Source of the DNA: Pyxidicoccus trucidator
Lineage (GTDB): Bacteria; Myxococcota; Myxococcia; Myxococcales; Myxococcaceae
Reading direction: 5' to 3'
Length of the DNA stretch: 64,000 nucleotides
Assembly: GCF_010894435.1 (NCBI RefSeq)
Contig: NZ_JAAIXZ010000013.1
Location: 62,001-126,000, forward strand
The position numbers and the translations under genes are program-made. How positions within the stretch are numbered: position 1 is the stretch's first letter; each line of letters opens with the position of its first letter. Below are positions 23,637-34,102 of this stretch, in pieces. The notes under the pieces are model-generated. The model made no database searches. It had not been told where the DNA came from and was given only the letters and a program-made list of their open reading frames with translations.

Positions 23637-23997
23637 TCGGGCCGTGGAAGCGGGGGGCCGGGGCGCCGGAGCCCGCCGGCCCCCGAGGGCCGCTCCCGGT
23701 CCGTTGCTCGACGGAGCCGCCGCGCAGTGCCCGCTGGCGGAAGGCAGGCAGGTTCAGCGAGCGGAGGCGTGCACGAAAGCGCTGGACGAAACGCGTCCGC
23801 ACCGCCTGCTCAAAATGATGCGCCCACAGAAGACGACCTTGTGAGGGGTGTGCGCTAGCGGTCATCGCAATGGCGCGAACCGGCGTCTCGTACCTGGGGC
23901 CACCGCCCCGGCGAGGCGCGCGCGGTCTAGAGACGAACGGTGCATCAACCTCGCACAGTCCAGGAAATCCCCATCCTGGTGTCTGCTCTGGCCAACC
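23637..23997. other. Intergenic region
   Basis: 361 bp between the ligase and the kinase-PilZ gene. It contains the hairpin at 23653-23684. Short frames here lack protein-like composition or motifs. Nothing else was seen. Confidence 0.5.
23653..23684 (+). terminator. Terminator hairpin after ligase gene
   Basis: Perfect 9-bp arms GGGGGCCGG (23653-23661) and CCGGCCCCC (23676-23684), 14-nt loop, beginning 17 bp after the ligase stop. No T-run. Confidence 0.6.
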
Positions 23998-25401
<1,404 letters not shown>

Positions 25402-25517
25402 GCAGTGCGGTATCCAACCCTCTTCACCCGGGTCCGCGTTCCCTTCCTGACGCGCCCGGGCTTCCGTCGCCACGCGAGGCTTCCAGGGAAGACGCAATTC
25501 GCTAGCCTTTGCCCACC

Positions 25518-26429
25518 ATGATGCATGCGGATGGTCGAAAGGGCCGAAGGTCAGTCGGGTCATCGGGGGTTGCCATCATCCTGGCTTCGCTGCTGCTGGT
25601 GGCCACGAGCGCCTGCCAGGACGCGGCGACGGCGGCGGGGACGGCGCTGTACGTCACCACGGAGTTCGACCCGCTGCTGCAGCTCACGCAGCTCCAGGTG
25701 TCGGGCCAGGTGGAGGGCGGAGGCGAGCTTCCCGGCGCGCTGCTGCCGGAGAACCCGGGGCGCATCCTGCAGAGCGGTGAGACGTTCCGGGTGCTGCTGC
25801 CGGAGGCGCCGGACGGCGCGCGGGTGACGCTGCGGCTGCAGGGCCGGAGCGGCGCCGCGCTCGCGGCGGAGGGCACGGCGGAGACCCAGGTCCGCGCGGG
25901 GTACGAGGTGGACGTGCGGGTGGCGCTGGTGCCCTGGTCGGAGGTCCCCGACAGCGGCACGCCGGATGGCGGGGACGCGGGGACTCCGGATGGGGGCGAC
26001 TCCGGGACCCCGGATGCGGGCAGCTTCTGCATGAACTGTCCGGACGGCTGCTGCCGTGACGGCTTCTGTGTGCCTCGCACCTTCCAGTCCTGCGGCGTGG
26101 GCGGCGTGGGCTGCACGGTGTGCGACGGGGTCCGGGCCAATGCGTGCTCCGCGCTGGGCACCTGCACCTGTGGGGGGAACCCGGCGTGCGGCGGCATCAA
26201 CGTGGACCGGTGCGACAAGGGCCAGTGCAAGTGCGGAGGCAGCAGCCCCTGCGGCCCGGGCCAGGCGTGCGTCGACGGCAGGTGCCGCTGCACACCCGGC
26301 TCGTGCCCCAACGGCTGCTGCTCGGGGGACACCTGCGAGCCCGGCAACGAGGAGTCCAAGTGCGGCACGGGCGGCGAGGCCTGTGAGAAGTGCCGCAGGG
26401 AGTGCACCGCGGAGCGCACCTGCCGGTAG
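25518..26429 (+). CDS. Cys-rich lipoprotein
   Basis: 303 aa. The signal peptide ends in lipobox ATSAC. A beta-rich region follows (about 45-140). Next is a Gly/Asp/Thr linker with the repeat GTPDGGDAGTPDGGD, then a C-terminal half of about 130 residues with some 28 Cys in EGF/TIL-like units (CPDGCCRDGFC, CGPGQACVDGRCRC, CPNGCCSGDTC). This matches secreted adhesive or matrix proteins of myxobacteria; no enzyme motif. Two adjacent ATGs (25518, 25521) are equally usable. It converges on the ceramidase gene 28 bp downstream. Confidence 0.75.
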   Translation: MMHADGRKGRRSVGSSGVAIILASLLLVATSACQDAATAAGTALYVTTEFDPLLQLTQLQVSGQVEGGGELPGALLPENPGRILQSGETFRVLLPEAPDGARVTLRLQGRSGAALAAEGTAETQVRAGYEVDVRVALVPWSEVPDSGTPDGGDAGTPDGGDSGTPDAGSFCMNCPDGCCRDGFCVPRTFQSCGVGGVGCTVCDGVRANACSALGTCTCGGNPACGGINVDRCDKGQCKCGGSSPCGPGQACVDGRCRCTPGSCPNGCCSGDTCEPGNEESKCGTGGEACEKCRRECTAERTCR

Positions 26430-26457
26430 GCCCGCGGGGCCCTTCGCACCGCCGCCG

Positions 26458-28524
26458 TCACCGCACGGTGAAGGAGCGCGAGGCGCCCGAGTACGGGCGC
26501 ACGCGCCCGTCCCAGCCGGACTTCCAGCTGCCCTCGTGGACCAGCCGGTACGTGCCCGGTGCGGCGTCCGCGGGGACGTCCCACTCCACGGTGACGTGCG
26601 AGCAGGCCAGCGTGGGCACGCAGTTCTCCCGCCGCCACCGGTAGCGCGTCTCCCAGGCGCTGTCGTCCGCCACGTCCACCCAGGCGCCGCCCGGACCCTG
26701 CCGCTGCACGCGCAGGTAGGTGCCCTCCAGGCGCAAATCGTTCTTCGGGTGCCCGCCCCAGAAGGTGGCGCTCACCGTGTCTCCCCGCGCGTAGGCGGCG
26801 CGCGCGTCGGTGACGACCTCGCCGAAGTCCACCCACAGCAGCTTGTCGTCGAACACCACGCCCGGCTGGAGGCTGGTCTGCACGTGGCGCAAATCCCGGG
26901 GCGCGGGGCCCGGGGGCACGGGCTGGCCGTCGCGCAGCGCCGTGGCCAGCGTGTCGAAGGTCTGCTGGAGCGCGGCCAGCGTCCACGGGCCGAAGTGCGT
27001 GGAGGCGCCCTCGTAGGCCTGGCGCGCGTACTCCTCGCGGGTGGAGACATAGCCCGCGTAGTCGTTGGCCAGCCCGGCGATGACCACCTCCGTCACGCCC
27101 AGGGGCGCCAGCCGCTCCAGCACCGTGCGCCGCAGCCGGCGGCCGGCCATCGTCGTCAGCTCGAAGGGCACCGCCACCAGCGCGAGGTTGCCCACGGTGA
27201 CGAGCTGCAGGGGCAGCACCTCCGGCGTCCACGGGTAGGGCGACATGCTGCCTGGCTCCAGGACAATGGGCTTCTCCGCCTGACAGGGCGTGGTGGTGAC
27301 GGCGCAGGTGAACTGGCTCCACACGTCGTGGATGGCGGCGCACGAAGCGCCCTCCGCGCCAAAGCCCGGCCCGTCCTCCGCGCCGGCGAGCATGGACACG
27401 CCGATGGCGGCGGTGCACGTGCGGCGCGGCTTGCCGTCCGTCCAGGCGGGTGCCACGTCCACCGCGTCCAGCTTCACGTACGTCTGGCGGTACTCCACGC
27501 CGCCGGTGAGGGGCGCATTCGCGGTGGCCCACAGCCGCGCGGCGAAGTCGTACTGCCTGCGGGCGGCGAGCTCCGTGTCCTCGAAGTCGTCCGCGCCGCC
27601 GCCGTCCGTGCCGCCGAGCACGTTGGGCGTGACGTCGCCCTCGTTGGAGTTGGCGAAGGCGGCCACGAAAGTGTCCCTCCCGCCGGTGGGCCGCGCGCCG
27701 CGCGACGACTCGAAGAGGGACGCGGCGAGGCCCTTGTTGTCGCCGCTGATGAGCGTGTTGTCGTTGCCCATGGAGGTGGCGTGCACGGCGAACCAGTTGA
27801 TGAGGCCCACCTCCGTGCCGTCCGTCCGGGTGAGGCGCAGCAGCGTCATCCGCGTGTCCACGTCGGAGGTGTAGAGGGCGCGCTCCCCGGGTGGGTTGAA
27901 GCGGTAGGCCTCCGGCGAGCGGTTGCGGCTGGCACCAAGCAGCTCGCCCGCCGCCAGCCGCACGGTGCCCTCGGCGAGGCGGGCGTCGGCTCGGATGATG
28001 GAGGCGACGATGCCGGAGACGATGGCGTCGAAGTTCTGGGGCACGAAGCCGAACGACGTCAGGTTGTAGAAGGCGTAGTGCGAGAAGCCACCCGGCCCCG
28101 AGTGCGTGTGGGTGGCGCTCAGCAGGACGTTGTCGTCCGTGTAGCGGTCGCCGAAGCGCGCGCGCAGCTTCTCCACCACCTGCCGCTTCACCCCCTGGAA
28201 CACCATGGCCAGGTCCGCGCTGACGAAGGCCACCCGCCGGCCATTGCAGGGCGAGGCGATGACGAAGGCGCGCGAGCGCAGCCGCTGGTGGATGCCGGAC
28301 GTCTGCTGCGCCAATTGCGCGTAGCCCATCATCCCCACCTCCGCGGCGGGGCCGGTGATGTCGCCCACGCCCGCGCCGACGAGGAAGCGCTGCTGGCCCG
28401 CGCACGCGTCGTCCGAGCCGTCGGGGCCGTCCGGACGCGCCGGGGGGACGGGGCTGGCGGCCCCTGCCGCCGTGGCGAGCACGAGGGAGAGCGCCAGGAA
28501 GGGCCGGACGAGCTGTCGGTGCAT
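26458..28524 (-). CDS. Neutral/alkaline ceramidase family protein
   Basis: 688-aa secreted protein of the neutral/alkaline ceramidase family, which cleaves ceramide to sphingosine and fatty acid. Signal peptide MHRQLVRPFLALSLVLATAAGA. Family motifs are FLVGAGVGDITGPAAEVGMMGYA at the start of the mature protein, LLSATHTHSGPGG (zinc His residues), and a C-terminal Ig-like domain at about 590-688. The usual nucleophile hexapeptide GDVSPN reads GDVTPN here (Thr299), so activity on the usual substrate is uncertain. ATG at 28524 begins the signal peptide. The open frame upstream is rejected because it is Arg/Pro-rich. Confidence 0.88.
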   Translation of the reverse strand: MHRQLVRPFLALSLVLATAAGAASPVPPARPDGPDGSDDACAGQQRFLVGAGVGDITGPAAEVGMMGYAQLAQQTSGIHQRLRSRAFVIASPCNGRRVAFVSADLAMVFQGVKRQVVEKLRARFGDRYTDDNVLLSATHTHSGPGGFSHYAFYNLTSFGFVPQNFDAIVSGIVASIIRADARLAEGTVRLAAGELLGASRNRSPEAYRFNPPGERALYTSDVDTRMTLLRLTRTDGTEVGLINWFAVHATSMGNDNTLISGDNKGLAASLFESSRGARPTGGRDTFVAAFANSNEGDVTPNVLGGTDGGGADDFEDTELAARRQYDFAARLWATANAPLTGGVEYRQTYVKLDAVDVAPAWTDGKPRRTCTAAIGVSMLAGAEDGPGFGAEGASCAAIHDVWSQFTCAVTTTPCQAEKPIVLEPGSMSPYPWTPEVLPLQLVTVGNLALVAVPFELTTMAGRRLRRTVLERLAPLGVTEVVIAGLANDYAGYVSTREEYARQAYEGASTHFGPWTLAALQQTFDTLATALRDGQPVPPGPAPRDLRHVQTSLQPGVVFDDKLLWVDFGEVVTDARAAYARGDTVSATFWGGHPKNDLRLEGTYLRVQRQGPGGAWVDVADDSAWETRYRWRRENCVPTLACSHVTVEWDVPADAAPGTYRLVHEGSWKSGWDGRVRPYSGASRSFTVR

Positions 28525-28675
28525 ACCTGCCTCCGGGGCGCCCGGGGATGCGCCTCCTGGGGACAAGTTGGTGACGGAACGGGCCCGCGTGCAGGGCCGC
28601 GACGGGCGCGCCGTCAGGCGGGCCACAGTCCGCGGGGCCTCTCGCCTCGCCCCAGGGGGCGAAGGGAGGCGCCGC

Positions 28676-30847
28676 TCACACGCCCGGTCGGCTCGACGGC
28701 TCCTTCGGAGGGGCGACGTTCAGGTACACGCGGAAGGTGGTGCCTGCTCCCATCGACGACTCCACGGAGATATGGCCGCCCATCTGGTTGACGATGGTGT
28801 CGCAGATGGACAGTCCCAGGCCCGTGCCCACGCCCGCGGCCTTGGTGGTGAAGAAGGGGTCGAAGATGCGGCGCAGGTGCTCGGGGGGAATGCCCTGGCC
28901 GGTGTCCCGCACCACCACCATGACGCGGCCGCCATCATCCAGGAACGTGGTGAGGCGAATCTCGTTCGTCTCGGACTGGCCTTCCTCAATCGCGTGCGCG
29001 GCGTTGATGACGAGGTTGAGGAACACCTGGAACAGCTTGCCCTCGTTGCCGCGCACCGGGGGCACGTCGCCGTACTCCTTCACCAGCTTCGCGCGGGCGC
29101 GCACCGTGCTGGCCGCCATCTGCGTCACCGAGTCCAGCACCCGGTGCACGTCCACCGGCTCCTCCTTGCCGTCCTCCACGCGGGAGAAGACGCGCAGCTG
29201 GCGGACGATTTGCCGCATGCGCTCGGCACCCTCGCGGGCGTCGTCCAGCACCTGCCGGCACTCCACCAGCTCGTCGTGCGTGAGGGGGCGCGAGCGCGGG
29301 CCCACCGTGCCGTGGAGGTAGTCCAGGTTGGACAGCACGTAGGCGAGCGGGTTGTTCAGCTCGTGGGCGATGCCGGCGGCCAGCAGGCCCATGGAGGCCA
29401 TGCGGTCGGTGAGCATGAGCTGCGCCTGGGTGCGCTTGCGCTCGGTGAAGTCGCGCGCCACCGTCACCCGCGCGGGCGTCCCGTCGAAGACGACGGCCAG
29501 CGTCACCAGGTCCGCCACCACCACCTCGCCGTCCTTGCGCACCAGCGGCATCTCCACCGCGCGCGCGGAGTGGTGGCCCTCCATCGCCTGGCCCAGGTGG
29601 AGCTGCGCCGCCGCCCGGTCCTCCGGCCGCACCACCTCCAGCACGTGGCGGCCCACCAGCTCCGAGGCCTCGCGGTAGCCCAGGTACTGAATCAGGGCCG
29701 GGTTCACCGACAGGAGCACCCCGTCGCCCACGTGCACCATGACGGGGTCCGGGAAGGCCTCAATCAAGAGGTGCACACCGGCTTCGGTGCGCCGCAGCGT
29801 GGTCTCCGTGTGCACGCGCAGCGCGTTGTCCGTGCGCTGCTCCAGCGCCAGCGACAGGGCGCCGGCCGCGCCGGACAGGAGGTTGACCTCGATGGGGCCC
29901 CAGGGGCGCGCCTCGCGACAGTTGTCGAAGCCGATGACGCCGAAGAGCAGCCCGTGCACGCGCAGCGGCAGCAGCAGCACGGAGCGCACGCCCTGCGACT
30001 CCATCACCGGCGCCATCATCTCGGTGAAGTCCCGGGGCAGCCCCTGGACGGGCTCCCCGCGCAGCAGCCGCTTCGCCTGGTAGGGGTGCAGCGCCTCCAG
30101 CAACGGCAGGCCGTGCATCTCCGGGTCCTCCAGGTTGGGAGCGACGCCGGGCGCGCACCACTCCGCGCGCTGCGAGGCGAGCTGGTTGCCTTCGGGGCCC
30201 CGGTGCATCTCGAAGACGTAGACGCGACTGGCGGCGGACACGCGGCCCAGCGGCTCGACGATGGCGCCGTACAAGTCTTGCGGCAGCTCGTGCGGCATCA
30301 TCCGCTGCTGCACGTCCACCATCGTCTCGAGGTAGCGCTCGCGGGTGGTGACGGCCTCCTCCGCCAGCCGCCGGGCGGTGACGTCCACCAGCGTGCCCAC
30401 CACCTCGCCGGGCGCGGCGGGCAGGGCGCGGGCGGACAGGGCCACCCAGCGGATGCCCCGGCCGCCTTCCGCCTCGATGCGCAGCTCTTCGCGCGGCGCC
30501 AGGCTGCGCTGCTGGGCCGTGGACTCCAGCAGCTCCCGGGCGCGCTCCCGGTCCTCGGGGTGGAAGGCGTCCACCAGCGAGCGCCCGAGCCACCGCTCCA
30601 CCAGCATGCCCGTGAGGCGCTCCCAGGGCCGCCCCAGCAGGACGAGGTTGCCGCGCGCGTCGAGCTGGAACACCACCTCGCGCATCAGCTCGTCGAGGAG
30701 CCGCGCGCGCTGCGCATCCACCGGTGTGCTGGGCGGACGCATCAGGAGGTGCGAGGGCGCGTGCGGCTCGCGCCCGTTGGGAGACGGCTCCTCGGGAACC
30801 GTGTCCTGGGCATCAGCGTGCCCCGCTGCCCGCTGCTCGTCCGCCAA
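28676..30847 (-). CDS. PAS-GAF-PAS sensor histidine kinase
   Basis: 723-aa cytoplasmic two-component kinase. Domains in order are PAS (about 48-165, ending GTLVDVTARR), a GAF-like domain (about 180-345, LLLPLRVHGLLFGVIGFDN), a second PAS (about 355-480, ending VARDFTERKR), HisKA with phospho-acceptor His495 in GIAHELNNPLAYVLSNL, and HATPase with NLVINAAHAIEE, VVVRDTGQGIPP, FFTTKAAGVGTGLGL and GHISVES. No transmembrane helix or receiver domain. No response regulator is adjacent, so it is an orphan kinase, as is usual in myxobacteria. Confidence 0.92.
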   Translation of the reverse strand: MADEQRAAGHADAQDTVPEEPSPNGREPHAPSHLLMRPPSTPVDAQRARLLDELMREVVFQLDARGNLVLLGRPWERLTGMLVERWLGRSLVDAFHPEDRERARELLESTAQQRSLAPREELRIEAEGGRGIRWVALSARALPAAPGEVVGTLVDVTARRLAEEAVTTRERYLETMVDVQQRMMPHELPQDLYGAIVEPLGRVSAASRVYVFEMHRGPEGNQLASQRAEWCAPGVAPNLEDPEMHGLPLLEALHPYQAKRLLRGEPVQGLPRDFTEMMAPVMESQGVRSVLLLPLRVHGLLFGVIGFDNCREARPWGPIEVNLLSGAAGALSLALEQRTDNALRVHTETTLRRTEAGVHLLIEAFPDPVMVHVGDGVLLSVNPALIQYLGYREASELVGRHVLEVVRPEDRAAAQLHLGQAMEGHHSARAVEMPLVRKDGEVVVADLVTLAVVFDGTPARVTVARDFTERKRTQAQLMLTDRMASMGLLAAGIAHELNNPLAYVLSNLDYLHGTVGPRSRPLTHDELVECRQVLDDAREGAERMRQIVRQLRVFSRVEDGKEEPVDVHRVLDSVTQMAASTVRARAKLVKEYGDVPPVRGNEGKLFQVFLNLVINAAHAIEEGQSETNEIRLTTFLDDGGRVMVVVRDTGQGIPPEHLRRIFDPFFTTKAAGVGTGLGLSICDTIVNQMGGHISVESSMGAGTTFRVYLNVAPPKEPSSRPGV

Positions 30848-31003
30848 GTCCGGCCTCCTGCGCCCACGGAGAAGGGCCGGAGTCCTGACAGCGCACGCGG
30901 CTGCCGGGAGCAGTTCCAGACCCTGATTCCCCTCCCAGTGGCGACGTCATCCCGAAGCATACGGCCACCGAATGTCTGGAAGTCAATGGAAGGGCCAACG
31001 AGT

Positions 31004-31663
31004 TCACGCTCCGTCGTCGGGCTCCCACCCACCCGGAGCGCCCGAGCGAGGGCGCAGTCGGCGGTCCCCGATGACGCGGGCAGGCACGCCGGCGACAATC
31101 GACCAGGCAGGCACGTCCCGCGTGACGACAGAGCCCATGGCCACCACGGCATGGTCCCCCACGGTAACACCATCCGTGATTCCGGCGTTGGCCCCCACCC
31201 AGACGTCCGCGCCGATGACGAGCCCCCGCGAGGTGACGGGCTGCTCCCTCACGGGGCGGTCCGGCGCCAGCCCATGGTCGAAGGCGTAGAGGGTGGCGCC
31301 GGTGGCGATACGGGTGCCCTCGCCGATGCGGATGCCCGCCGACCCACCGTCCAGGCTGACCCGGGCGTTGAGGCTGACCCGGGGTCCCAGCACCACCGGT
31401 CCATGGACGAAGACTTCCGCGGCGATACTGCACCCGGGTCCAATGGACACCGTGCGTCCGGGCTCCGCGAAGATTCGCGCCTCCGGGGCGATGAAGCACC
31501 CCTCCGCGATTTCCACCGTCTCCAGCTCGCGCAACCACTGCTGCACCTCGCGCTGCCAGGCCTCCGCCCACTCGCGGTGGCGGGGCTTGAGCACGAAGTA
31601 GAGCCACGGCATCCAGGAGAGCCGGAGCTTGTGCTGCTCGCGGCGGCGCGCGTCCAGGTCCAC
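31004..31663 (-). CDS. Hexapeptide-repeat acyltransferase
   Basis: 219-aa left-handed beta-helix acyltransferase (LbetaH, maltose/galactoside O-acetyltransferase-like). Repeats of the [LIV]-G-x-x-x-x kind run from about residue 50 to 200: IGPGCSIAAEVFVHGPVVLGPRV, IRIGEGTRIATGATLYAFDHG (with the active-site His) and VIGADVWVGANAGITDGVTVGDHAVVAMGSVV, ending VAGVPARVIG. The N-terminus (RLSWMPWLYFVLKPRHREWAEAW) is an extension unlike the short enzymes and may dock on a membrane or partner. It starts with GTG at 31663. It may modify a polysaccharide or glycolipid; no glycan cluster is adjacent. Confidence 0.88.
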   Translation of the reverse strand: MDLDARRREQHKLRLSWMPWLYFVLKPRHREWAEAWQREVQQWLRELETVEIAEGCFIAPEARIFAEPGRTVSIGPGCSIAAEVFVHGPVVLGPRVSLNARVSLDGGSAGIRIGEGTRIATGATLYAFDHGLAPDRPVREQPVTSRGLVIGADVWVGANAGITDGVTVGDHAVVAMGSVVTRDVPAWSIVAGVPARVIGDRRLRPRSGAPGGWEPDDGA

Positions 31664-31786
31664 GCTCCCTGACTACCACGCGCAAGCCAGGAGCCCACGC
31701 CGGAACGGCCTCCGGGCGCGCGCGGCTCCGGCGCTTCAAGGCCAGAGAGACAACCCCTGGACAGAACAGCGGGCCGGACACGCGGC

Positions 31787-31811
31787 GCTCATGCAAGTCA
31801 CCTGCATGAGC
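31787..31811. promoter_or_regulatory. Inverted repeat upstream of small lipoprotein
   Basis: Perfect 9-bp arms GCTCATGCA (31787-31795) and TGCATGAGC (31803-31811) with 7-nt spacer AGTCACC, 48 bp before the lipoprotein ATG. It lies in the divergent region shared with the acyltransferase. The size fits a dimeric repressor site better than a terminator. Confidence 0.55.
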
Positions 31812-31859
31812 AACTGGTGACATACTGTGAGCGCCTCACCATCCAACTGGAGTGCACAA

Positions 31860-32117
31860 ATGCTGACTCGAATCCGGAGTGCGGGAATCGCCCTGATGTT
31901 GCTGTCCGGCCTCGCGGGCTGTGGCGGTGTCGAGCAGCCGGAGACGGAGGACAACCTCTCGCAGACGGAGCAGGCCTACATCATCTCCTGCAGCGCGGAG
32001 GACCCGTCGCCCTGTGTCAGGTCCTCCCCGTTCGTCTGTGACTACGACCTGGGCATGTGCGTCCCCGTCTGCGCCGACGGCAGGGTGTGTCCGTCACACC
32101 GGTACTGCTGTAACTGA
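31860..32117 (+). CDS. Small Cys-rich lipoprotein
   Basis: 85 aa. Signal peptide MLTRIRSAGIALMLLSGLAG with lipobox Cys21, then an acidic linker (EQPETEDNLSQTEQA) shared with many myxobacterial surface lipoproteins. A C-terminal knot-like part carries eight Cys (SCSAEDPSPC, FVCDYDLGMCVPVC, CPSHRYCCN). Function unknown; small disulphide-rich secreted proteins of this kind often bind or inhibit. The longer frame starting at 31827 is not used because the signal peptide begins at 31860. Confidence 0.7.
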   Translation: MLTRIRSAGIALMLLSGLAGCGGVEQPETEDNLSQTEQAYIISCSAEDPSPCVRSSPFVCDYDLGMCVPVCADGRVCPSHRYCCN

Positions 32118-32146
32118 GAGTCGACTGGGAGTCTTGACGACCTGAC

Positions 32147-33904
32147 TCAGCGGTCCGCTGCCCCTTCCACGGTGAAGTGGCAGCGCTCCCGCTCGGCGGC
32201 GATGACCTCCACGTCCGCGGCGGCGGGCTCCAGGCGCGACACCATGTCGTCCGGCTCCCAGGAGTACGGCTCCCCGTTGAGGAGGACGCGGCCGTCCACC
32301 ACCGCGCGCGTCATCTCCAGCATCGGGTGGGAGGACAAGTCCCGCACCATCGCCTCGAAGCGCCCCTGCCGCACCGGGTCCGCGAAGCGGAAGCGCGAGC
32401 GGGCCAGCGCCGCCAGGTGGAACCACATGGGACGGAAGGCCACGCCCGCGAGGTTCAGCCGCTTCGCCATCAGTTGCAGCATCTCCGTGGCCTCGCGCGA
32501 CAGCCCCAGCCCCGGCACGTCCTGCCCCGGCAGCTGTGGCCGCCGCTCGCTGAAGCGCGCGCGCGGGTGGCGCAGGCTCAGCCAGTTGACGAAGAGGAAG
32601 GGCTCGCCCGCCACGGGCCGCCGCTCCAGCACGACGTCCACCAGCAGGTGCTCCTGTCCGCCCGTGCGGCCCAGCACCTTGAGGCGGTCCCCCGCCCCGG
32701 TGGAGCCCACCTCCACCCGCAGCCGGCTGTAGCCCAGCCGCTCCACGTGCGAGAGCAGGCCGTAGCGGAACAGCGTGTACTCCAGCGACTGCGCCGTGTA
32801 GTAGCCCAGCAGCCGCGGCTGCAGCGTGCCGCCCAGCCCCAGCGAGCCCTCCAGGTCCTCCAGCGTCAGCGGCTCCTCCACCTGCGTGCCCTCCTGCGAC
32901 AGCAGCCGGGAGATGCGCTGGTAGCGCGCGCTCAGCGGATCATACCGCGCGGTGATGCGGCGCGAGCCCTTCCCCGCCAGCACCAGCACCGTGCCCGCGA
33001 ACACCTTCCACGACTCGGCGTGGTAGCCGCCGCCCGGCAGCCACACGCTGGGCACGCCGCGCAGCGCGCTCGCCAGCGCCCTGTCCCTGCGCCGCGCGCC
33101 GTCCAGCGTCAGCCCCACCCGGCCGAAGCGGTCTCCCGCCAGCACGTCCCCGCCGGCAATCACGAAGGCCATGTCCGGGCGGGGCATGCGCGACAGCAGC
33201 CCCTCCAGCAGCGACAGGTAGTCGTTGTCGGTGCAGCGCTCCGGCACCCGTGTCTCGTCCACCTCCAGCGGGAGCGCGCCCCAGTCGCTGCCGGACAGCG
33301 AGCCAATCCACGCCCGCTCCTGTCCCGCCAGACACTCCGCCGTGCCGTCCGGAGGGTGCGCGTCCAAATCCAGCACCACCGTCTGCCCGTCGAAGCCCTC
33401 CGCGTGCAGGGCCGCCAGCGCCACCGCCAGGTCATTCACGGCGCAGAAGCCGCCGCCCCGCCCCGGCGCCGCGTGGTGGAAGCCGCCCGCCATGTTCACC
33501 ACCGGGCCCCGGCGCGCCCGCGCCAGCCGCGCCGCCCCCAGCGTGCCGCCGCACACCAGCCGCACGTTGGACAGCAGCGTGTCCACGGGCACCTCGGACG
33601 GGTCCGTGGCGAAGATGCGCGCCAGCGTCTCCGGCTGGCCGAGCGACTCCAGGTACGCCCCGTCGTGCACGCGGGCCAGCTCCGCGTAGCTCACCGGCAG
33701 CGGGCGGTGCACGTCCTGCGGGCGCACCACGCCCTTCTCCAGGAGGTACCAGGTGGTGAAGTCCACCCCGCGCGGTTCGATGCCCACCGTGGACTCGATG
33801 CCGCTGAGCGGCAGCCGGTAGGACTCGTCGTAGAAGATGGGCACGCCCGTACTGCTTCCCGGCCCCCAGCGCCCCAGCCAGTCCCAGACGCTCATGCGCG
33901 GCAC
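32147..33904 (-). CDS. Histone deacetylase family protein with C-terminal extension
   Basis: 585-aa zinc-dependent deacetylase of the arginase/HDAC fold, acting on acetyl-lysine or acetylpolyamine. The catalytic core (about 20-320) is intact: GGFHHAAPGRGGGFCAVND (general-base His143-His144), VLDLDAHPPDGT (zinc Asp/His), FVIAGGDVLAGDRFGR (second zinc Asp) and LPGGGYH (transition-state Tyr). Residues of about 330-585 form a second part unlike any HDAC tail I know (LLGYYTAQSLEYTLFRYGLL, HLLVDVVLERRPV, FLFVNWLSLRHP), with hydrophobic strand-helix patterning of a folded domain. No signal peptide, so cytoplasmic. Confidence 0.87.
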   Translation of the reverse strand: MPRMSVWDWLGRWGPGSSTGVPIFYDESYRLPLSGIESTVGIEPRGVDFTTWYLLEKGVVRPQDVHRPLPVSYAELARVHDGAYLESLGQPETLARIFATDPSEVPVDTLLSNVRLVCGGTLGAARLARARRGPVVNMAGGFHHAAPGRGGGFCAVNDLAVALAALHAEGFDGQTVVLDLDAHPPDGTAECLAGQERAWIGSLSGSDWGALPLEVDETRVPERCTDNDYLSLLEGLLSRMPRPDMAFVIAGGDVLAGDRFGRVGLTLDGARRRDRALASALRGVPSVWLPGGGYHAESWKVFAGTVLVLAGKGSRRITARYDPLSARYQRISRLLSQEGTQVEEPLTLEDLEGSLGLGGTLQPRLLGYYTAQSLEYTLFRYGLLSHVERLGYSRLRVEVGSTGAGDRLKVLGRTGGQEHLLVDVVLERRPVAGEPFLFVNWLSLRHPRARFSERRPQLPGQDVPGLGLSREATEMLQLMAKRLNLAGVAFRPMWFHLAALARSRFRFADPVRQGRFEAMVRDLSSHPMLEMTRAVVDGRVLLNGEPYSWEPDDMVSRLEPAAADVEVIAAERERCHFTVEGAADR

Positions 33905-34102
33905 CTCGGGCGGAGACGGATGGTGGCGGAGGGGGACGGTGGCGGGCAGGGGGCGGGCACGGAGGCGGCAAGCTTCGCGCAGGCCACGGCGTCACGGGGC
34001 CTTTTTCGCGCACGCCCGGAGGACGGGCCGGCGACTCACCCGGCGTGAAGAGTCCGCCTCCGCCCGGCGGGACTGCCGTGCCCGGCGTCCTGCACACCCG
34101 GG

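Noticed and set aside
23644-23844. 66-codon frame after the ligase gene
   Set aside because: It begins inside the terminator hairpin and has Pro/Arg/Ala noise composition.
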